This document shows, piece after piece, positions 1 to 11,649 of a stretch of 64,000 nucleotides of DNA. A program made the position numbers and the translations under genes. This DNA comes from Acanthosoma haemorrhoidale (taxonomy: Eukaryota; Arthropoda; Insecta; Hemiptera; Acanthosomatidae): assembly GCA_930367205.1 (NCBI GenBank), contig OV884015.1, positions 83,380,841-83,444,840 on the forward strand. Reading direction: 5' to 3'. Position 1 is the first letter of the stretch; every line of letters begins with the position of its first letter. Below the pieces are notes generated by a model. It saw nothing but the letters and a program-made list of their open reading frames with translations. It was not told where the DNA came from and searched no databases.

Positions 1-1082
1 ATTTCTGATTCTTTACTTTATTTTACTAATTCAAATTAATAACCTTGCAAGAGTAACCCAACGTGATCACTATTGTGTAAAATTAAATAATTGTTAATTT
101 CTATAGAAATAGCACTGGTAGTGGTGGGTGCAGATATAAAGGATGTATGGAGACCATGATCAAGCATGGTGTCCTCACTTTTTAGAAATCCGACTGGCTG
201 AATAGGATGGAGGTGCAGGGGGAGTGGCAGCAAGCATTAAAAGAGGCATTAATAAGTAAGGGATAATCACGCATTTTAATCAGAGGTTACCAAATTTAAG
301 TCACACCTGAATGAAGCAGAGCAGGGTCTATTTGTCAGATTGCTGGAGATCTGGGGGATCCCGGTGAAGGCTGGTGAGTTACCAGTGGTGGTTGTGACCA
401 GCATTGGTGCCAGTCTCATTGTGAAGCTTACCACTGATGACCTGGACTCAGTCAATAGGAGGGGGCAGTGTTGGGACAACCAGTGTAAACCGGTGATCGT
501 AGCCAGGTCCATGGGCAAGTCTCCGGGATGAGTTGATCTGGCTTTGTAAGATGAAGAGGGACTTCCCAACCAGCACCTACAATAGGACAACAATACGTGG
601 ATTCACATCGGTGAGGAGATGACTGGACAACCGGCACCTCTACTGGTTGGCGAGGCAGATGAGACTGGTAGGGAAGGTGAAGTTTGTCTGATTCATTGAT
701 AAAAGAGTCCTGTGCAGGTAGGATAATGGTCTACTGGTTGTTGTTATTGGGCAGCCAGGATACCTGGATGTCATTGCGTGACTTTTCCTTGACTGTTCTC
801 TTCAAGTTTAGTTTTGGGTTTATATTTAATTTCACTTTTCTGGAATAATAGTCACATTTATTTCTACATCCCAAAAATACTCTACTGCACCTTACTCTAT
901 GTTATTCCACTTCCCTCTACCACGCTAGACTCCATCCTCAAACCTGCTTTTCTGTTTTTGAGTCCTTCCAATCTTTTTTCTTTCCTAAAACTCTTTATAT
1001 TTCTTATTTGTTTAATTTAATTTATTTTTTCCAAAACGACATTGTTTCCATAGCGTCTTCTCACTAACCACAATATCTTCCA
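1..1082. other. Unassigned sequence
   Basis: No gene supported. A moderately GC-rich block at about 280-800 has an open stretch on the plus strand (about 300-530) that ends in frame and matches no family I know. It may be decayed transposon sequence. The rest is AT-rich and low in information. Confidence 0.4.
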
Positions 1083-3005
1083 ATACTCCTCTTCAGCATG
1101 ACTGATGTTTTATCCACTTGTCAGATGAATTCCCAATCCCCACCTGCCCATTACGATGAATTCCCCTTATATTTTACCAAAAACTTTTTCTACTTTATCA
1201 CTGTATCCAAAACGTGGCTTAATCCCTACGTTCCTTCCTCATCTGTCTCTCTCCTTATCTATATCTTTCTCCCCCATGACTGGGTTGGCCAGTAAGGTGG
1301 TGGTGTGGGTCTTTAGGTCCATGGCAGCCTGAAGACCCAAATCAATGACCTCTCTACCCCCCCCCCTATCTGACCTCCCACACATTTAGTTCCTTATTAT
1401 TGAGATAACCTGCAACAACACGTCCTGTCATATATGCTATATAGTGTAATGCCCTCCACATTTTCAGGAGGCAGAGGAGGAGAATGAAGCCCTCCCCTCT
1501 GCTCCTGATTCCAAATCCAAATCGCAACTCCTTCGAAAACTTTTCTTCTGGGACTTCCTCCTTCCCCATTTCACCTGATGAACTAATACTCTTATTTTAT
1601 GCCTACTTCCTCAACAACTTCACCATATCCATCATCTTGTAGTCCTTGCGAGCCCTCGTTTAATGGTATTATTAATGGTAGTTTTTATTTAAAATATGTC
1701 TCTCTCACAGATATTATAACCTCCATGATGAGAGCATGCACTATCGCTCCTGGCTCTGATGGAATCCCCGTGAAGCTAATAAAACTGTACCTTCCAGTGA
1801 TCCTGCTCGTTCTTCTGCATATTTACAATTTTTCCCTCTATAACTTAGTTTTCCCAACCTTTTTGGAAAAAAGCTTTAGTCCAAGTCTTAAAAAAAAAAA
1901 ATCCTAGCCCTATATCACCAAATGACTATAAGTCAGTCTCCATCCTTTCTAACCTCTCCAAACCTCTTGAAAGACTAGTTCAATCCCAAATCTCTGATTA
2001 CGTTGTACAGTACCAACTTCTTGACTCTTTCCAATCTGGTTTCCGTCCCGGTTACTCCACACAATCTGCACTAGCTAAAATCATTAGTGGCATTCATGCT
2101 GCTTTTGATTAACAAAAACTGATAGTTCTAATTCCCCTAGATTTCTCTAAAGCATTTGATACCATAGACCACACAATCCTTCTTTCTAAGCTAAAATCAT
2201 TAACCTTCTCCAATACCTCTATTGATTGGTTTCAATCATTTCTTTCCATCTATATATCTATATGTCAGACCTTTATACCCCATTATGCCCATGAAACTGC
2301 AACCCACAAAGATCGGCCCTTGCTTGCTCTACTACCCTCTGGAATTCTCTACCTCCTGAGGCTTTAACCTTTAATAACTTCCTCATCACTTCTTACTCTA
2401 TCGTCAAAAACCTCTGGGTAACCATTGACCAAACCATCTCATGGAACCTACATAACTCTCAAATTTCCCATCGGTCAATAGGTACCCTGAAACTATTCCA
2501 TCGCTCTCGCCATCTGCTCCCTGAGCCTACATGTCAACTCCTTGTTTCATCCCTCATTTTACCTCACCTTGACTATGGATGTGAGGTGTATGGGGCCTCT
2601 AGGTGGGACTTAGGGGCAGGTTGAAGTGAATCATGAATTCCTTCATTAGATTCGTCGTTGGGACTCCACAGATTTCCCATGTATCTCACCTCTATGCCCA
2701 GTTAGGGTGGCTATTACCCTCCTTCCATGCACCATATTTCCTTGCTTCATTCCTTTTTCATTTGTGTCACCCCCCCCCATATATAAATAATATTTTACAG
2801 TTCAAAACCTCAGTACACTCATAGAACAAAATAACTCCCCTCCCTGACCTTTATCCTACTGCCCACAAAACTGCAGCCCTCAAAGATCGGTCCTTGCTTG
2901 CTCTACTATCCTCTCGAATTCTCTACCTCCTAATCTCAGCCATGCTTCATCCCTATGAACCTTCAAAGCACTTCTATTCCAACATATTCTGACCATCCAA
3001 AGAGA
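1083..3005 (+). mobile_element. Decayed non-LTR retrotransposon (endonuclease, RT and C-terminal pieces)
   Basis: This is a dead LINE of the Jockey/I/CR1 superfamily read on the plus strand through many stops and frame changes. About 1200-1320 resembles part of an AP-endonuclease (KTWLNP, then HDWVGQ and a GGGVGL-like stretch after a stop). About 1735-2250 is reverse transcriptase fingers and palm: APGSDGIPVKLIK, SPNDYKSVSILSNLSKPLER, FQSGFRPGYSTQSAL and LDFSKAFDTIDHTIL. About 2400-2640 is the thumb (WVTIDQTISWN, LILPHLDYGCEVYG), and about 2630-2990 is the tail. The catalytic F/YADD box is missing because tail-like sequence replaces it at about 2270-2390. A second piece of the same family lies inverted at 7.7-8.3 kb. 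It is certainly non-coding now. The exact clade is not resolved. Confidence 0.8.
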
Positions 3006-3084
3006 CACTCATTAGTCTAGGAATAATTCAGTCATTTAAAATTTTATATTTCCAGGGTTTTATTTCTTTATTAATTATTTTTAT

Positions 3085-3300
3085 AGAGCTTTACAATGAA
3101 CGTACAATACTTATTTTTTATTGTGTCGTGAATGAATCCCATTTTTTTTCTGCCACAGCTTCCCTCACATGAAGAAGCAAAATTTGACAACCACTTAAAT
3201 TATATTGGAGCGGATGGAAAAGTAAGAATGAATTGTCAAAATATTATTTTAGTGAAAATTCTTTTGACATAACCATGTCCATTCTTAATATGAATTGATA
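3085..3300 (+). repeat. Segmental duplication, copy 1 (micro-exon a and flanking intron)
   Basis: About 215 bp aligns with 3687-3900. Both copies share intron sequence before the exon (agagctttacaatgaacgta versus agagcttacaatgaatgtat), a 63-bp exon, and intron sequence after it (gaattgtcaaaa, then cccattctta-like sequence). The flanking intron was copied with the exon, so this is a local genomic duplication and not retroposition. Confidence 0.75.
3159..3221 (+). CDS. Micro-exon a1 of the putative ankyrin gene (63 bp, phase 0-0)
   Basis: The exon follows a strong acceptor (pyrimidine tract, then tgccacag) and ends at a good donor (GGAAAA|GTAAGA). It is 21 complete codons with no stop: LPSHEEAKFDNHL, then NYIGADGK. 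It is acidic and polar and matches no domain I know. It starts and ends in phase 0, so it can be gained or skipped without breaking the frame. A diverged copy lies 600 bp downstream, at 3760. Assignment to the ankyrin gene rests on strand, phase and order only. The first exon and start codon were not found, so it is also possible that this exon belongs to another transcript. Confidence 0.5.
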
Positions 3301-3318
3301 AATTAACATTAATTTCAG

Positions 3319-3345
3319 CTGCACTCTCCAACAGATGAGTTAAAG
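3319..3345 (+). CDS. Micro-exon b (27 bp, phase 0-0)
   Basis: Nine codons (LHSPTDELK) lie between acceptor taatttcag and donor TTAAAG|GTAAAT, 97 bp after exon a1. Both ends are phase 0, so a1 and b join in frame. Alone, a 27-bp open stretch means little. The paired splice sites and phase agreement with a1 make it plausible. No RNA evidence is available here. Confidence 0.4.
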
Positions 3346-3686
3346 GTAAATGATTTCATTCATTATAGCTTCCCCTGACTTGCTGGTTTATGAGTGACTT
3401 CTTGTGTATCTAATTCTACTATACTTTATATAACGGTCCCAATTATCATTAAGGGATACATACCAATATTTCATTGAACTGACCACTGTAATAAATAGGA
3501 ATATATGTATATCTTTTATTTTAAAAAGCATTTTTAACATTGCACTAGTTTATAACTATTAAGTGAAATGAGCTATTCATTATTTTTTATGAAAATAGCG
3601 TTGTCCCATGTAAATCTATTTAAAGTTCATCTAGGTATCTTAAAAAGTAACTTATTTGAAAGAATTGATAAATGCAGCAGACTGTC

Positions 3687-3900
3687 AAGAGCTTACAATG
3701 AATGTATAATATGTATGACTATAACTCTTGTATGTAAACTATTTTTATTTGTGCTACAGTTTCCCTCACAAGAAGAAGAGAAACTAGTCAGCATCTTACA
3801 TTATATTGGGCCTGATGGAAAAATGAGAAAGAATTGTCAAAACATTAATTTGGTTAAAAATTTCCTGGCATAATAACCAAGCCCATTCTTATACTTTCCA
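3687..3900 (+). repeat. Segmental duplication, copy 2
   Basis: Second copy of the unit at 3085-3300. It is diverged by scattered substitutions and small gaps, including in the donor site of the enclosed exon. Confidence 0.75.
3760..3822 (+). pseudogene. Duplicate of micro-exon a with a lost donor site (a2)
   Basis: This is the paralogous copy of exon a1: 63 bp after acceptor tgctacag, reading FPSQEEEKLVSIL, then HYIGPDGK. Where a1 has its donor GTAAGA, this copy reads ATGAGA, so the GT is gone. Reading on from the exon reaches a stop at about 3871 without an obvious replacement donor. The reading frame itself is intact and the substitutions keep the acidic and aromatic pattern, so loss of the donor may be recent. 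It may be a dead exon or, less likely, an alternative terminal exon. Confidence 0.5.
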
Positions 3901-4339
3901 AAACAATAAGTTATTACTCAGCCTCTTTCACTGTTGTTATAACCATAGGCTTGTAGATCTCCTAAATAACATTTATAATATGAGAGCATCAGACTACCAT
4001 GAGACCGTTATAATTTTTTTTTTTTAAATAAATTACCAAATATGAATAAAATGTATAAAAACATATATATAAAACTATTATAATTACTTACAATTCAAGT
4101 TCTCCAACTTAATTCTACTTAAGACAAAATAAATAAAAACATTAGATTATAGAATATTAATTTTAAGAAAAGAGCCAAATTTACATAATTTATATGAACC
4201 AACAACCAAGATTTCATACAACCTTTATCAACAATACACTAATTAATGTTTTATTCATTAAAGGACTATTCAACTTATCCTATTAATCTATAATGACAAA
4301 AGGTTGAACTTATCTACATATAATAGAGTACTAACATAT
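3901..4339. other. AT-rich intronic sequence, nothing recognised
   Basis: Poly-T/A tracts and AT-rich sequence. No open reading frame or repeat recognised. Confidence 0.5.
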
Positions 4340-5083
4340 TGTTGTGATATTTGATTTTGTGAACTCTATGATGTTGCTTTTGATTTGAAATTAGCTGGCA
4401 TAAAAGGGAGGTAAACGACCCATGGATCATGGTTATGAATGTATGGACATTATTTGCTGCCATTGTATAATATTAATATTTGTCATAAATAAAATCAATG
4501 ATTAAAGTCAAATATTTTATTATTGGATTTGTTAACTCTAAAATAAGAAAAGTTAAAATATATGAGACAACTGGCATTGGAAGAAAGAAGGATGAAAAAA
4601 TCAAGAAGGCAAGGCAAAAGGAGGAGAGAGCGGGAGGTAGGCCTTGTTCGTTTTGATCATCCCATGAGACAAGGTGTAAAAATGAAGATAGTGAAATTTG
4701 TAGAACTTTAAAAGACTTTTATTTAATGGTGATTGGGCATATAGGAGAACAGTTGACAAAAGAGGATTTTTATCAAAGAAGAATGATTGTGGTGATAGCA
4801 GTGGATATGTACTGATAGCGTGGAACAACAACAACAAACGAGGAATAAGGAAGAATTCATGGAAGAACATTGAAACTAGATGAAGCAAACATAAAAGGAC
4901 ATGCAATTTAGTTAATCTGGCCAGTCGCGAGTAATATTAAGGTAAAATAAAAATTTAGTTAATAAACCATTGTAATTTGTCACAGACGTGCTTGTATATA
5001 TAAATTAATGAATAGTTTTGTAATTACACAATTTTCCTTTTGCCAGAATTCTTTTTTATATTAACAGAACCTTTAAAACCTCA
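4340..5083 (+). repeat. LTR-like dispersed repeat A, copy 1
   Basis: About 745 bp aligns along its whole length with 20593-21341 in the same orientation. It starts TGTTGTGATA and ends ACCTCA, giving the TG...CA ends of an LTR. It carries AATAAA at about 4965 followed by GT-rich sequence. I read it as a solo LTR on the plus strand. No target duplication is clear, and both copies share a further gattaaat on the right, so the true right end is uncertain. It abuts a minus-strand gypsy remnant but is probably not part of it. Confidence 0.55.
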
Positions 5084-6229
5084 GATTAAATTTAAAAAGA
5101 AAACAATATAGATAAAAAACATAATAATATGTTACAAGGTGTATATGACCAGAGTACGTCCAAACCTCCGGAACATTATTTTCTAATTGAAAAAAATTGA
5201 CTTGAGAAAATCGATATAATTTAGGATCCCCTAAAAATATACATATGTATTCTGGGAGCAGTGTTGTGACAATGTGCAAGAATATTATCAATATATAAGT
5301 TTTGCTCATGATTGGATTTGATCTTCAGATTTAGATGTCTTCCGTCGGCACATAGTCTAATGCTATTATCTTTCTTACTTACACAAATGATGGGAGAAAC
5401 ATACTGGCTCTTAGTTGGTTCTATAATATCGTTAGCCGCTTAAGCGTCTATTTCTAATTGGACTAATATTCTTATAGTAAAATGGATTCTTGTCTTCCAC
5501 TTCTAAATTATACTGAACATTTTTTATTAAGCCTGGTTTATCGCTAAATATTTGTCGATATTTACCTAACATGTTTTTAAACTGGGTTTTATGAAATGGA
5601 TGTCTTATTTCAAAATCCTTCACTTCTACAATTTTATTAACAATACCTGCTTCCCGTTCGGTGACCATACTTGTGATACTAGTATTTGTCCTAGAGGGTA
5701 ATATCCTGTTCTGAAAATAAATTGTGGTTGACTTATCTTCTAATTGAATAATTAAAGTTTGTTTCCTTATATTTAATCGAGCGTTTAACTGTTGAAGGGT
5801 ATCAATACCAATTATAATTTGATGAGATAGATTTGGAATAACTTTATAATTATAATTTAATAAATTCTTCATGGTTATTATTTAAAATAATGGGAATGGC
5901 TATTTGTTTCTTTAAGGGTTTCGATTTTTGTTTGTAGCTGTTATAATAGACATATTCTGAACCAGTAATATATTTAAATATTGTTGTGGAATTAGGTGGC
6001 GTATCCTTTCAAAATAATCCTCTTCTATTCCAGTAATCTCGGACCCTGTATCTACCAGTGCCAAACACTCATGTTTATCAATCCTTATTTTGATTTCTGG
6101 ACAGCGGATCAGCTTCTCTGTTACGTCATAATTATCTTCAACTAATACCTTTTCAAATTCCTTCATCAATGAACCTATCCTAATGTCCTTATCTGGGTTG
6201 AGATATTGTGTGAAATCCGGATGAGACAA
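5084..6229 (-). mobile_element. Ty3/gypsy remnant: protease to start of reverse transcriptase
   Basis: The minus strand reads a retropepsin core (CLALVDTGSEITGI, at about 6060 down to 6020). It then reads the protease-RT linker typical of Ty3/gypsy Pol (KYRQIFSDKPGLIKNVQYNL, then a YYKNISPI-like stretch). After a frameshift near 5445 it reads the first RT motif (SQYVSPIICVSKKDNSIRLC, then ADGRHLNLK). Palm, RNase H and integrase are gone. Reading frames are broken by stops near 5880-5910. It is non-functional. The D-T-G triad of the protease is still present. Confidence 0.75.
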
Positions 6230-7590
6230 AAGATTATTATGGACTTGTTATTATTAAAACCTTGGACGTTTTATGTTGAATGTTTGAAATTTTTGTTATA
6301 TTATTTTCATAAGGCAAGATTGGATTCAATTAATCATTCCAAATATGGGGTTTTGCTCTTAAATTGAGTTTACTGGAGGGCTTCCTATCTCAACTTGAAT
6401 TTAGTTTTTTAACCCTGCGTTATGATCACCAGGTTTGCCCCAGTCTGGTTTTGCTGATTCAATGGCTTCAATTCTGTAATCCCTCGTGCATTGTGTGCGC
6501 TCCTGAAAACTATCTGAATTATGCTGGGATGGTTTTCTATATTTGTTTAGGCCTATTATATTCCCTAGGTTTCGATGGGTCTGGAAAACTATCATTGAAC
6601 CTCCAATTCTCCCTCCTGTCAACTTGGTCATGCTAGGGTTGATTTTGAAATTGACGGGGTTGGTAATTCCGTTGATGACGTGTTTGGTTCATTACGGTCC
6701 TTCTTCATAATATTTTGAGGGTTATATTCTTTAACATCCCGTTGGTTCGAATAAGCCTCTGAATTATTGTTCTTTATTTCCTTCTTAATAAAATTCTCCC
6801 CGACCGGTTCAAAAAATGAAGAAAATCTTTCACCTTATATATTATTACGTTCTTCAAATATATTAGTTTTATTGTTAACTTTAAATTTATTTTATTTGCT
6901 ATTTACTATTAGGTTCTATTAACAAAAATAAATCTGACAAAAAGATGAATTTAATTACAAAAAAAACTTAAATTAATTATTTATAAATACTTGTTTACAA
7001 TTTTGCTTCTTCTTCTTCTTCGGCTTTTATCCTCATCAATTATTTCAAAACCAAATAAATTCTTTTTCTTTTCTTGCAATGGCTCTTCTTGCTTCTGTCA
7101 AGTCCAATACCACTAACCAAAAGAAATTTTAAATTCTTTCTGACTCACAACTTACAGCTAACATGTATCATGGGCCGATCCCAAAACCAGAGTCTAACTG
7201 ATTCATATATTTTCCCTTAAGTTGAAATAATTTAGTTAAATTATCAATAAAATATACATGCCTATCTTGATGGCTATTTCTAAAATAAAAGTCATCATCT
7301 ATATAATTTATACAACTGTGATGTAGATCTGTCTTCCAGGTTAATCCTATATGAAACGGTTCCGGACCCTGCAGATACTTGTTTACATCAACATAGGACG
7401 CATTGTCTTCAGGCGGTACCTCCACCCCGAGCTTAAACCTCCTTTCTGAAAACATTCTCAACTCTCCTTGGATATTATTTAACTTGGCCATCAGATCTGC
7501 ACGAAATAACTGTTGGCTTTTTGTGATACTAACAACCTCTGCATCTAATTTCTCATCAAGATACGTTAACCTTTCCTCAGTGCGTTAAAC
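6230..7590 (-). mobile_element. Probable Gag part of the same gypsy remnant
   Basis: Minus-strand open pieces at about 6400-6630 and 7168-7491 lie directly upstream, in sense order, of the protease fragment. The first is rich in basic and polar residues. The second (MAKLNNIQGELRMFSERRF at its start) resembles no gag I can name. Position and strand make them the likely Gag of the element. No CCHC knuckle is seen. The stretch 6640-7160 holds only AT-rich sequence and stops. Confidence 0.4.
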
Positions 7591-7599
7591 CTTGAAGTC

Positions 7600-8335
7600 A
7601 TATCATCTCTGTATTTAATTAATACCTCCTAATCAGTTTTAAACTCATTCTCTACTTTATCTAACAACCTCTTAACGGCAATAGAATTTTGTTTACACCC
7701 CTCATTAAATTTATCTTTCGCCCTGTCTATTCGATCTGTACAAATTTTGTTGTAACAAAGGGTAGAGAGACGGTATTTTGCATTCTGGGAGTAGACTGAG
7801 GATCTGAACTTTATAATATTGTAAATATAAGGAGGGTGATGAGTTTGATGGTTTGGAACAGGAATGAACTCTGAAGAAATATGTTACACGGAAGGCGGGG
7901 AAGAGCCACGATAACTCAGTCACTAAGAAAAATCTAACGAAGGAACTCATGATTCACTTGAACTTTTCTCAAGAGTCCTACTGAGACACCCAAATACACC
8001 ACACACCCAGTGTTGAAGTGAGGGTAAATAGAGGAGGATAAAATAAGTTGATGTGTAGGATGAGGAAGCAGATGGAGAAAGTGACGTAATGGTTCAAGGG
8101 TACCTATTGACCGACAAGAAATTCGGGAGATTTGTTGGTTTCAGCAGAGTGCTTGGTCAATGGTTATCATTAGGTTTTTCATGGTGAAGCGGGAAGTGGT
8201 TGAATGGTCATTATGAGTTACAACATGAAAATCGGCAACGGATCTGAAGAGGAAACTGGAGTCTATATATTGGCTAATTTTAACCTTAGGTTTGGGCTTG
8301 AGCTTTGTCTAGTTTCAGAACTGATAGGATTGCCA
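7600..8335 (-). mobile_element. Second fragment of the 1.1-3.0 kb LINE family, inverted
   Basis: The reverse complement of about 8200-7900 aligns with 2400-2650: a thumb-like piece (MITIDQALC), then cggtcaataggtaccct, then tgaatcatgagttccttcgt against tgaatcatgaattccttcat. The tail continues to about 7700. Stops and gaps interrupt it throughout. Only the C-terminal RT region survives, as expected for a 5'-truncated LINE copy. Confidence 0.7.
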
Positions 8336-9230
8336 GACAGCAGACCCCCCTCCACGTCAATGTATCAGAATGCGGCTTATTAACACATTGGCAACACTGT
8401 TCGCAGTGAACAAGACGGTGGCAACACTGATCACTATCGACAAGTGAGGTGCTGGCCATGTACACACCTGAGACCTATGGCCCTTGTTAATAATATTCTG
8501 GTAAAAACAGGGATTCCGATGAAACATTGGAAAAGCTCTTTTTGTATACTGGCTATAAATGGCAAGAAGACAGGAGTCTTTGGTCTTTTTTGCAAGAAGT
8601 GAAGTCAGTGAGTGAAGAGCGAGTCCTCTTTTTCTTTCTCTTTTAGCCCTTATGTCTAAGTTCTGTGAGTGCAGTTAGTTAGTGGCCATGAAATCAGATG
8701 TTGCCAACCACCACACATAGAGATCCAAATTGGGCCACCCAGAAGTCAGAAAGAAGAACATCATACACCACGCAACGGTGAAGAATCCTTGTTTTTATTG
8801 GGTATTTATTATTTTTATAGTCAACTGTAGTTATGAAACATTTAAAGAGTACACGTTTAAAGAGTGCATACCTTATGTATGCACTAGAATCCCCACTGAG
8901 ATATTTTAACATAAAATCCGTCACAAAGTATTCTTCTTAACTTGTATATTGAGATGTACCAAAAGATGAACCACTGGATGATTTGTTGAATGGAGCTTCA
9001 GGATGCTGGCAACAGGAGTGCTGATGGTAAGCAAGTGCCATCAGAGTTGGGGAGCAGAGAAGGGACTCGAGAGGAAGACGCGATTGAGGAAAGAAGAGGC
9101 TGCGTTGCTCTGCTGAATATTTTATGGATGTCTGTGCATGTATTTGATGTTTTTTTTTTATGAGAGCATATTAATACTAATGTACATTATAATAAATAAG
9201 AGTTGTGAAAGTCTACGTGGTGTTTGGTCC
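8336..9230 (+). repeat. Possible solo LTR (promoter-like and poly(A)-like signals)
   Basis: A block of higher GC content carries ggctataaat at 8551-8560 and AATAAA at about 9190. The second is followed by gtgttTGGTCCCGG, which resembles an LTR end plus primer-binding site. No second copy lies in the window and no coding sequence is recognised, so this is a guess from signal order only. Confidence 0.25.
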
Positions 9231-9781
9231 CGGTTTTAAAATCAATAAATTAGTTATATATTACTGAATTTCGTATTACGGTTTGAATGGTTCATTAAAG
9301 TAAACTTATAAAAAGATACATTGTAGTATATGTTTAGTCACGTAGTATGTGGTCTCCCCCTCCCCATATAAAATTTAGAAATAGCACCAACAAATTTTTT
9401 CAGAACGTGAGGTGGTGCTCTCTTGTATTTTTTTATGTTTAAGTAATGGTTTCATGATTAAATTAAAAAAAAAAAAATCAATATTTTTATTGCAGTCAAA
9501 CGTGAAATACACTGATTATACTATTTATTATATATAAGCAGTAGGCTACTCAGGTCTTCTATAACTGATTTATAATGAGTTATTGAGGCAGTTATTTGAT
9601 ATTTATAATTCTTTTTCAATTACTACGTGGGCTTAAAAGCTGAGAATATAATAATTTATTAATTGATTAAAACTGTGTAAATAACTTTATTTATTAAAAA
9701 AAAGGGTGACAAAATTCTTAACACAATTAACATATGTTACTTTCAGAAACCAATTTATGAATGATATTAGTGATAATGATA
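9231..9781. other. AT-rich intronic sequence, nothing recognised
   Basis: Homopolymer A and T runs and AT-rich sequence. One open stretch after a ttactttcag acceptor at about 9750 was considered and rejected as an exon because its phase does not fit. Confidence 0.5.
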
Positions 9782-10811
9782 TAACTTCAATTATTTTTAA
9801 TAACGAATTATCGTGTATTAATGGGTAAAAATAGGAAGGTAAGTGCAAGAGTTATTAGCACTTTATTAAAATAATAATAATCTTTAACTTAGTTTAAAGT
9901 CATTGTCTCTATTTTTCTTCATAAATTAATTTTCATCATCATCATTAATCCAAATGTTGCGATGGGTCAACATTAGAGCTAGTCTAATCAGTTTTTCTTC
10001 TCATCAGTGGGTTTTCCTGTCAACCATTGTAAGGAAGTACCACACTACACTGATGGAAGCAACGGGTCCAACGATGTCCAAGTAGATGTGGTGAAACCTG
10101 GGTGCTTGAATATACATACCGAGAGGTGTGCTCTTCTATGCTGCTGTCCCTCTTATGTGCTTGTGCAATTACCATAACTTAGTCCTGGAGCTTGATTTCA
10201 TCCACATGTGTAAGTGCATTCGCTATCACGTTTTCATGCCTTGGCTGGTACACAATATTTGTGGAAAACTGGCTTATTAAATTAAGGTGTCAGATTTGGC
10301 GTGGAGATGCTGTTTTTGACTTCTGCTGAAATGCGTGAGTGAGAGGTTTATGATCTGTAATGATGTCAAAGTTCAAGCCTTCAATCAGTGGACTAAGAAG
10401 CGACGTGCAGCTTCCTGAATAGGGAAAAGTTCTCGGCAATACGTGGAGTAGTTCCGTTAAGTTGGTGCTAGAGTTCTTGAGAAAACACCATGGGTGTCAT
10501 CGCTCTTTGTTTACTCCTGGTCCTCTTGAACATCGGTGAAAATTGGCACCTCCTGACGATGGTTGACAGGACAAGTCACTGCCAAGCAGAGAAACTAATT
10601 AGCCTAGCTTTATTGTCTATCAATCGCAACATTAGGATTAATATTGAAGATGATGTACATGAATTTGCAAGAAAAAATAGAAAACTTGATTTTTAACTAA
10701 GTTAAAGATCTTATTATTATTTTAATAAAGTGTTAATAACTCTTGCAATTAACTTTCTATTTTTATTCATTAATACACGATAATGAATTATTAATAATAA
10801 TTGAAGTGATT
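9782..10811. mobile_element. Foldback element with long terminal inverted repeats
   Basis: The left arm from 9782 inward aligns with the reverse complement of the right arm from 10811 inward. The outer 113-117 bp are very similar (shared ttatcgtgtattaatg and gcaagagttatta). Weaker similarity then continues through aatgttgcgat to tcctgtcaaccat, so each arm is about 275 bp. The roughly 480-bp core holds an antisense gypsy RNase H fragment. No transposase is present, so the element is non-autonomous. Target duplications are not clear. Confidence 0.7.
10062..10530 (-). mobile_element. Ty3/gypsy RT-RNase H fragment inside the foldback element
   Basis: The minus strand reads the connection and RNase H region: an FSQEL-like piece matching FSRKL, then DIITDHKPLTHAFQQKSKTA, then SPRQIRHLNLISQFSTNIVY, then HENVIANALTHV. 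These match the conserved gypsy blocks TDHKPL and ADALSR. In-frame stops lie near the FSQEL piece. This is a different stretch of Pol from the remnant at 5-6 kb, so the two do not overlap. Confidence 0.75.
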
Positions 10812-11649
10812 AATGGAACCAGGGGTATAGATCCGGCCATACATAAAAGAGAAATCTGTCTCTTTTGCCTATAGACCCCCCCTCCGAAAAATAATCCAGT
10901 GTACCCCCCAGCATTTAGAAATTTCAGCATCTGACTTGAACAGAGGGTGATATTTGCATATTCCAGCCCAGTTTCACTAAAATTATTATTTAAAAATTTC
11001 TTTGCGTTTAAAGAGAGTAATTAAAAATATGTAGAATGAATCTGGTAGAAAATTTAACTCTCTATAAGATTAGTTATTATGTATCTTAAATTTAACTGCT
11101 CTAATAAAAAGTTATTCACACAAAACCAACGACATATCTAACTTTTCGCATTTTTAAAATATTTTTGCAGATTTTCGTGGCCCTGTAGCTCAGTACCTGT
11201 TTGGAATTTTTCAACATGTTAGGCATAAAAGTTAAATCAAATTTAATGTCCTTTAAAAATGGTAGAAACATTGTTTTAACTAAAATGCACTGGAAGGGAG
11301 TTACTGAGGAAAAAATGCCTTTTTTAGGTTTTTTTTTATGATGAAAACGCACAGGAGGGGTGGGGGTTGAAAATTTGGATTTTTCATTTGATATGTTGTT
11401 ATCAAAGTTGTTTGAAATCTTTGAAAGGTTTGGTGGTTTATAATTGATTGTATGAAGTCAATAGAATCGGGTCAATCGATTGTGAGGCCCGATCGACAGT
11501 CGGTAGGAGAGATCCTACTTCTCAGCATGTTCATCATTTTTTTATCAAGGACTTTCTTTAAATTGTTTAATTTGGTAGGTTATATCTCAATAATTACAAT
11601 TGATAATTTCTAACTGGAAATGTCACTAAAAATATCTTTTGTTTTCTAG
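10812..11649. other. Intronic sequence, nothing firmly recognised
   Basis: AT-rich with short C-runs near 10880-10910 and a GC-richer patch at about 11470-11520. No coding or repeat assignment. Confidence 0.45.

Noticed and set aside
340..531. 63-codon plus-strand frame near the left edge
   Set aside because: No recognisable domain or splice context; left as unassigned sequence.
9750..9826. Exon-like stretch after acceptor ttactttcag ending at GTAAAA
   Set aside because: Open in one frame, but its phase does not fit the neighbouring micro-exons and it overlaps the left arm of the foldback element.
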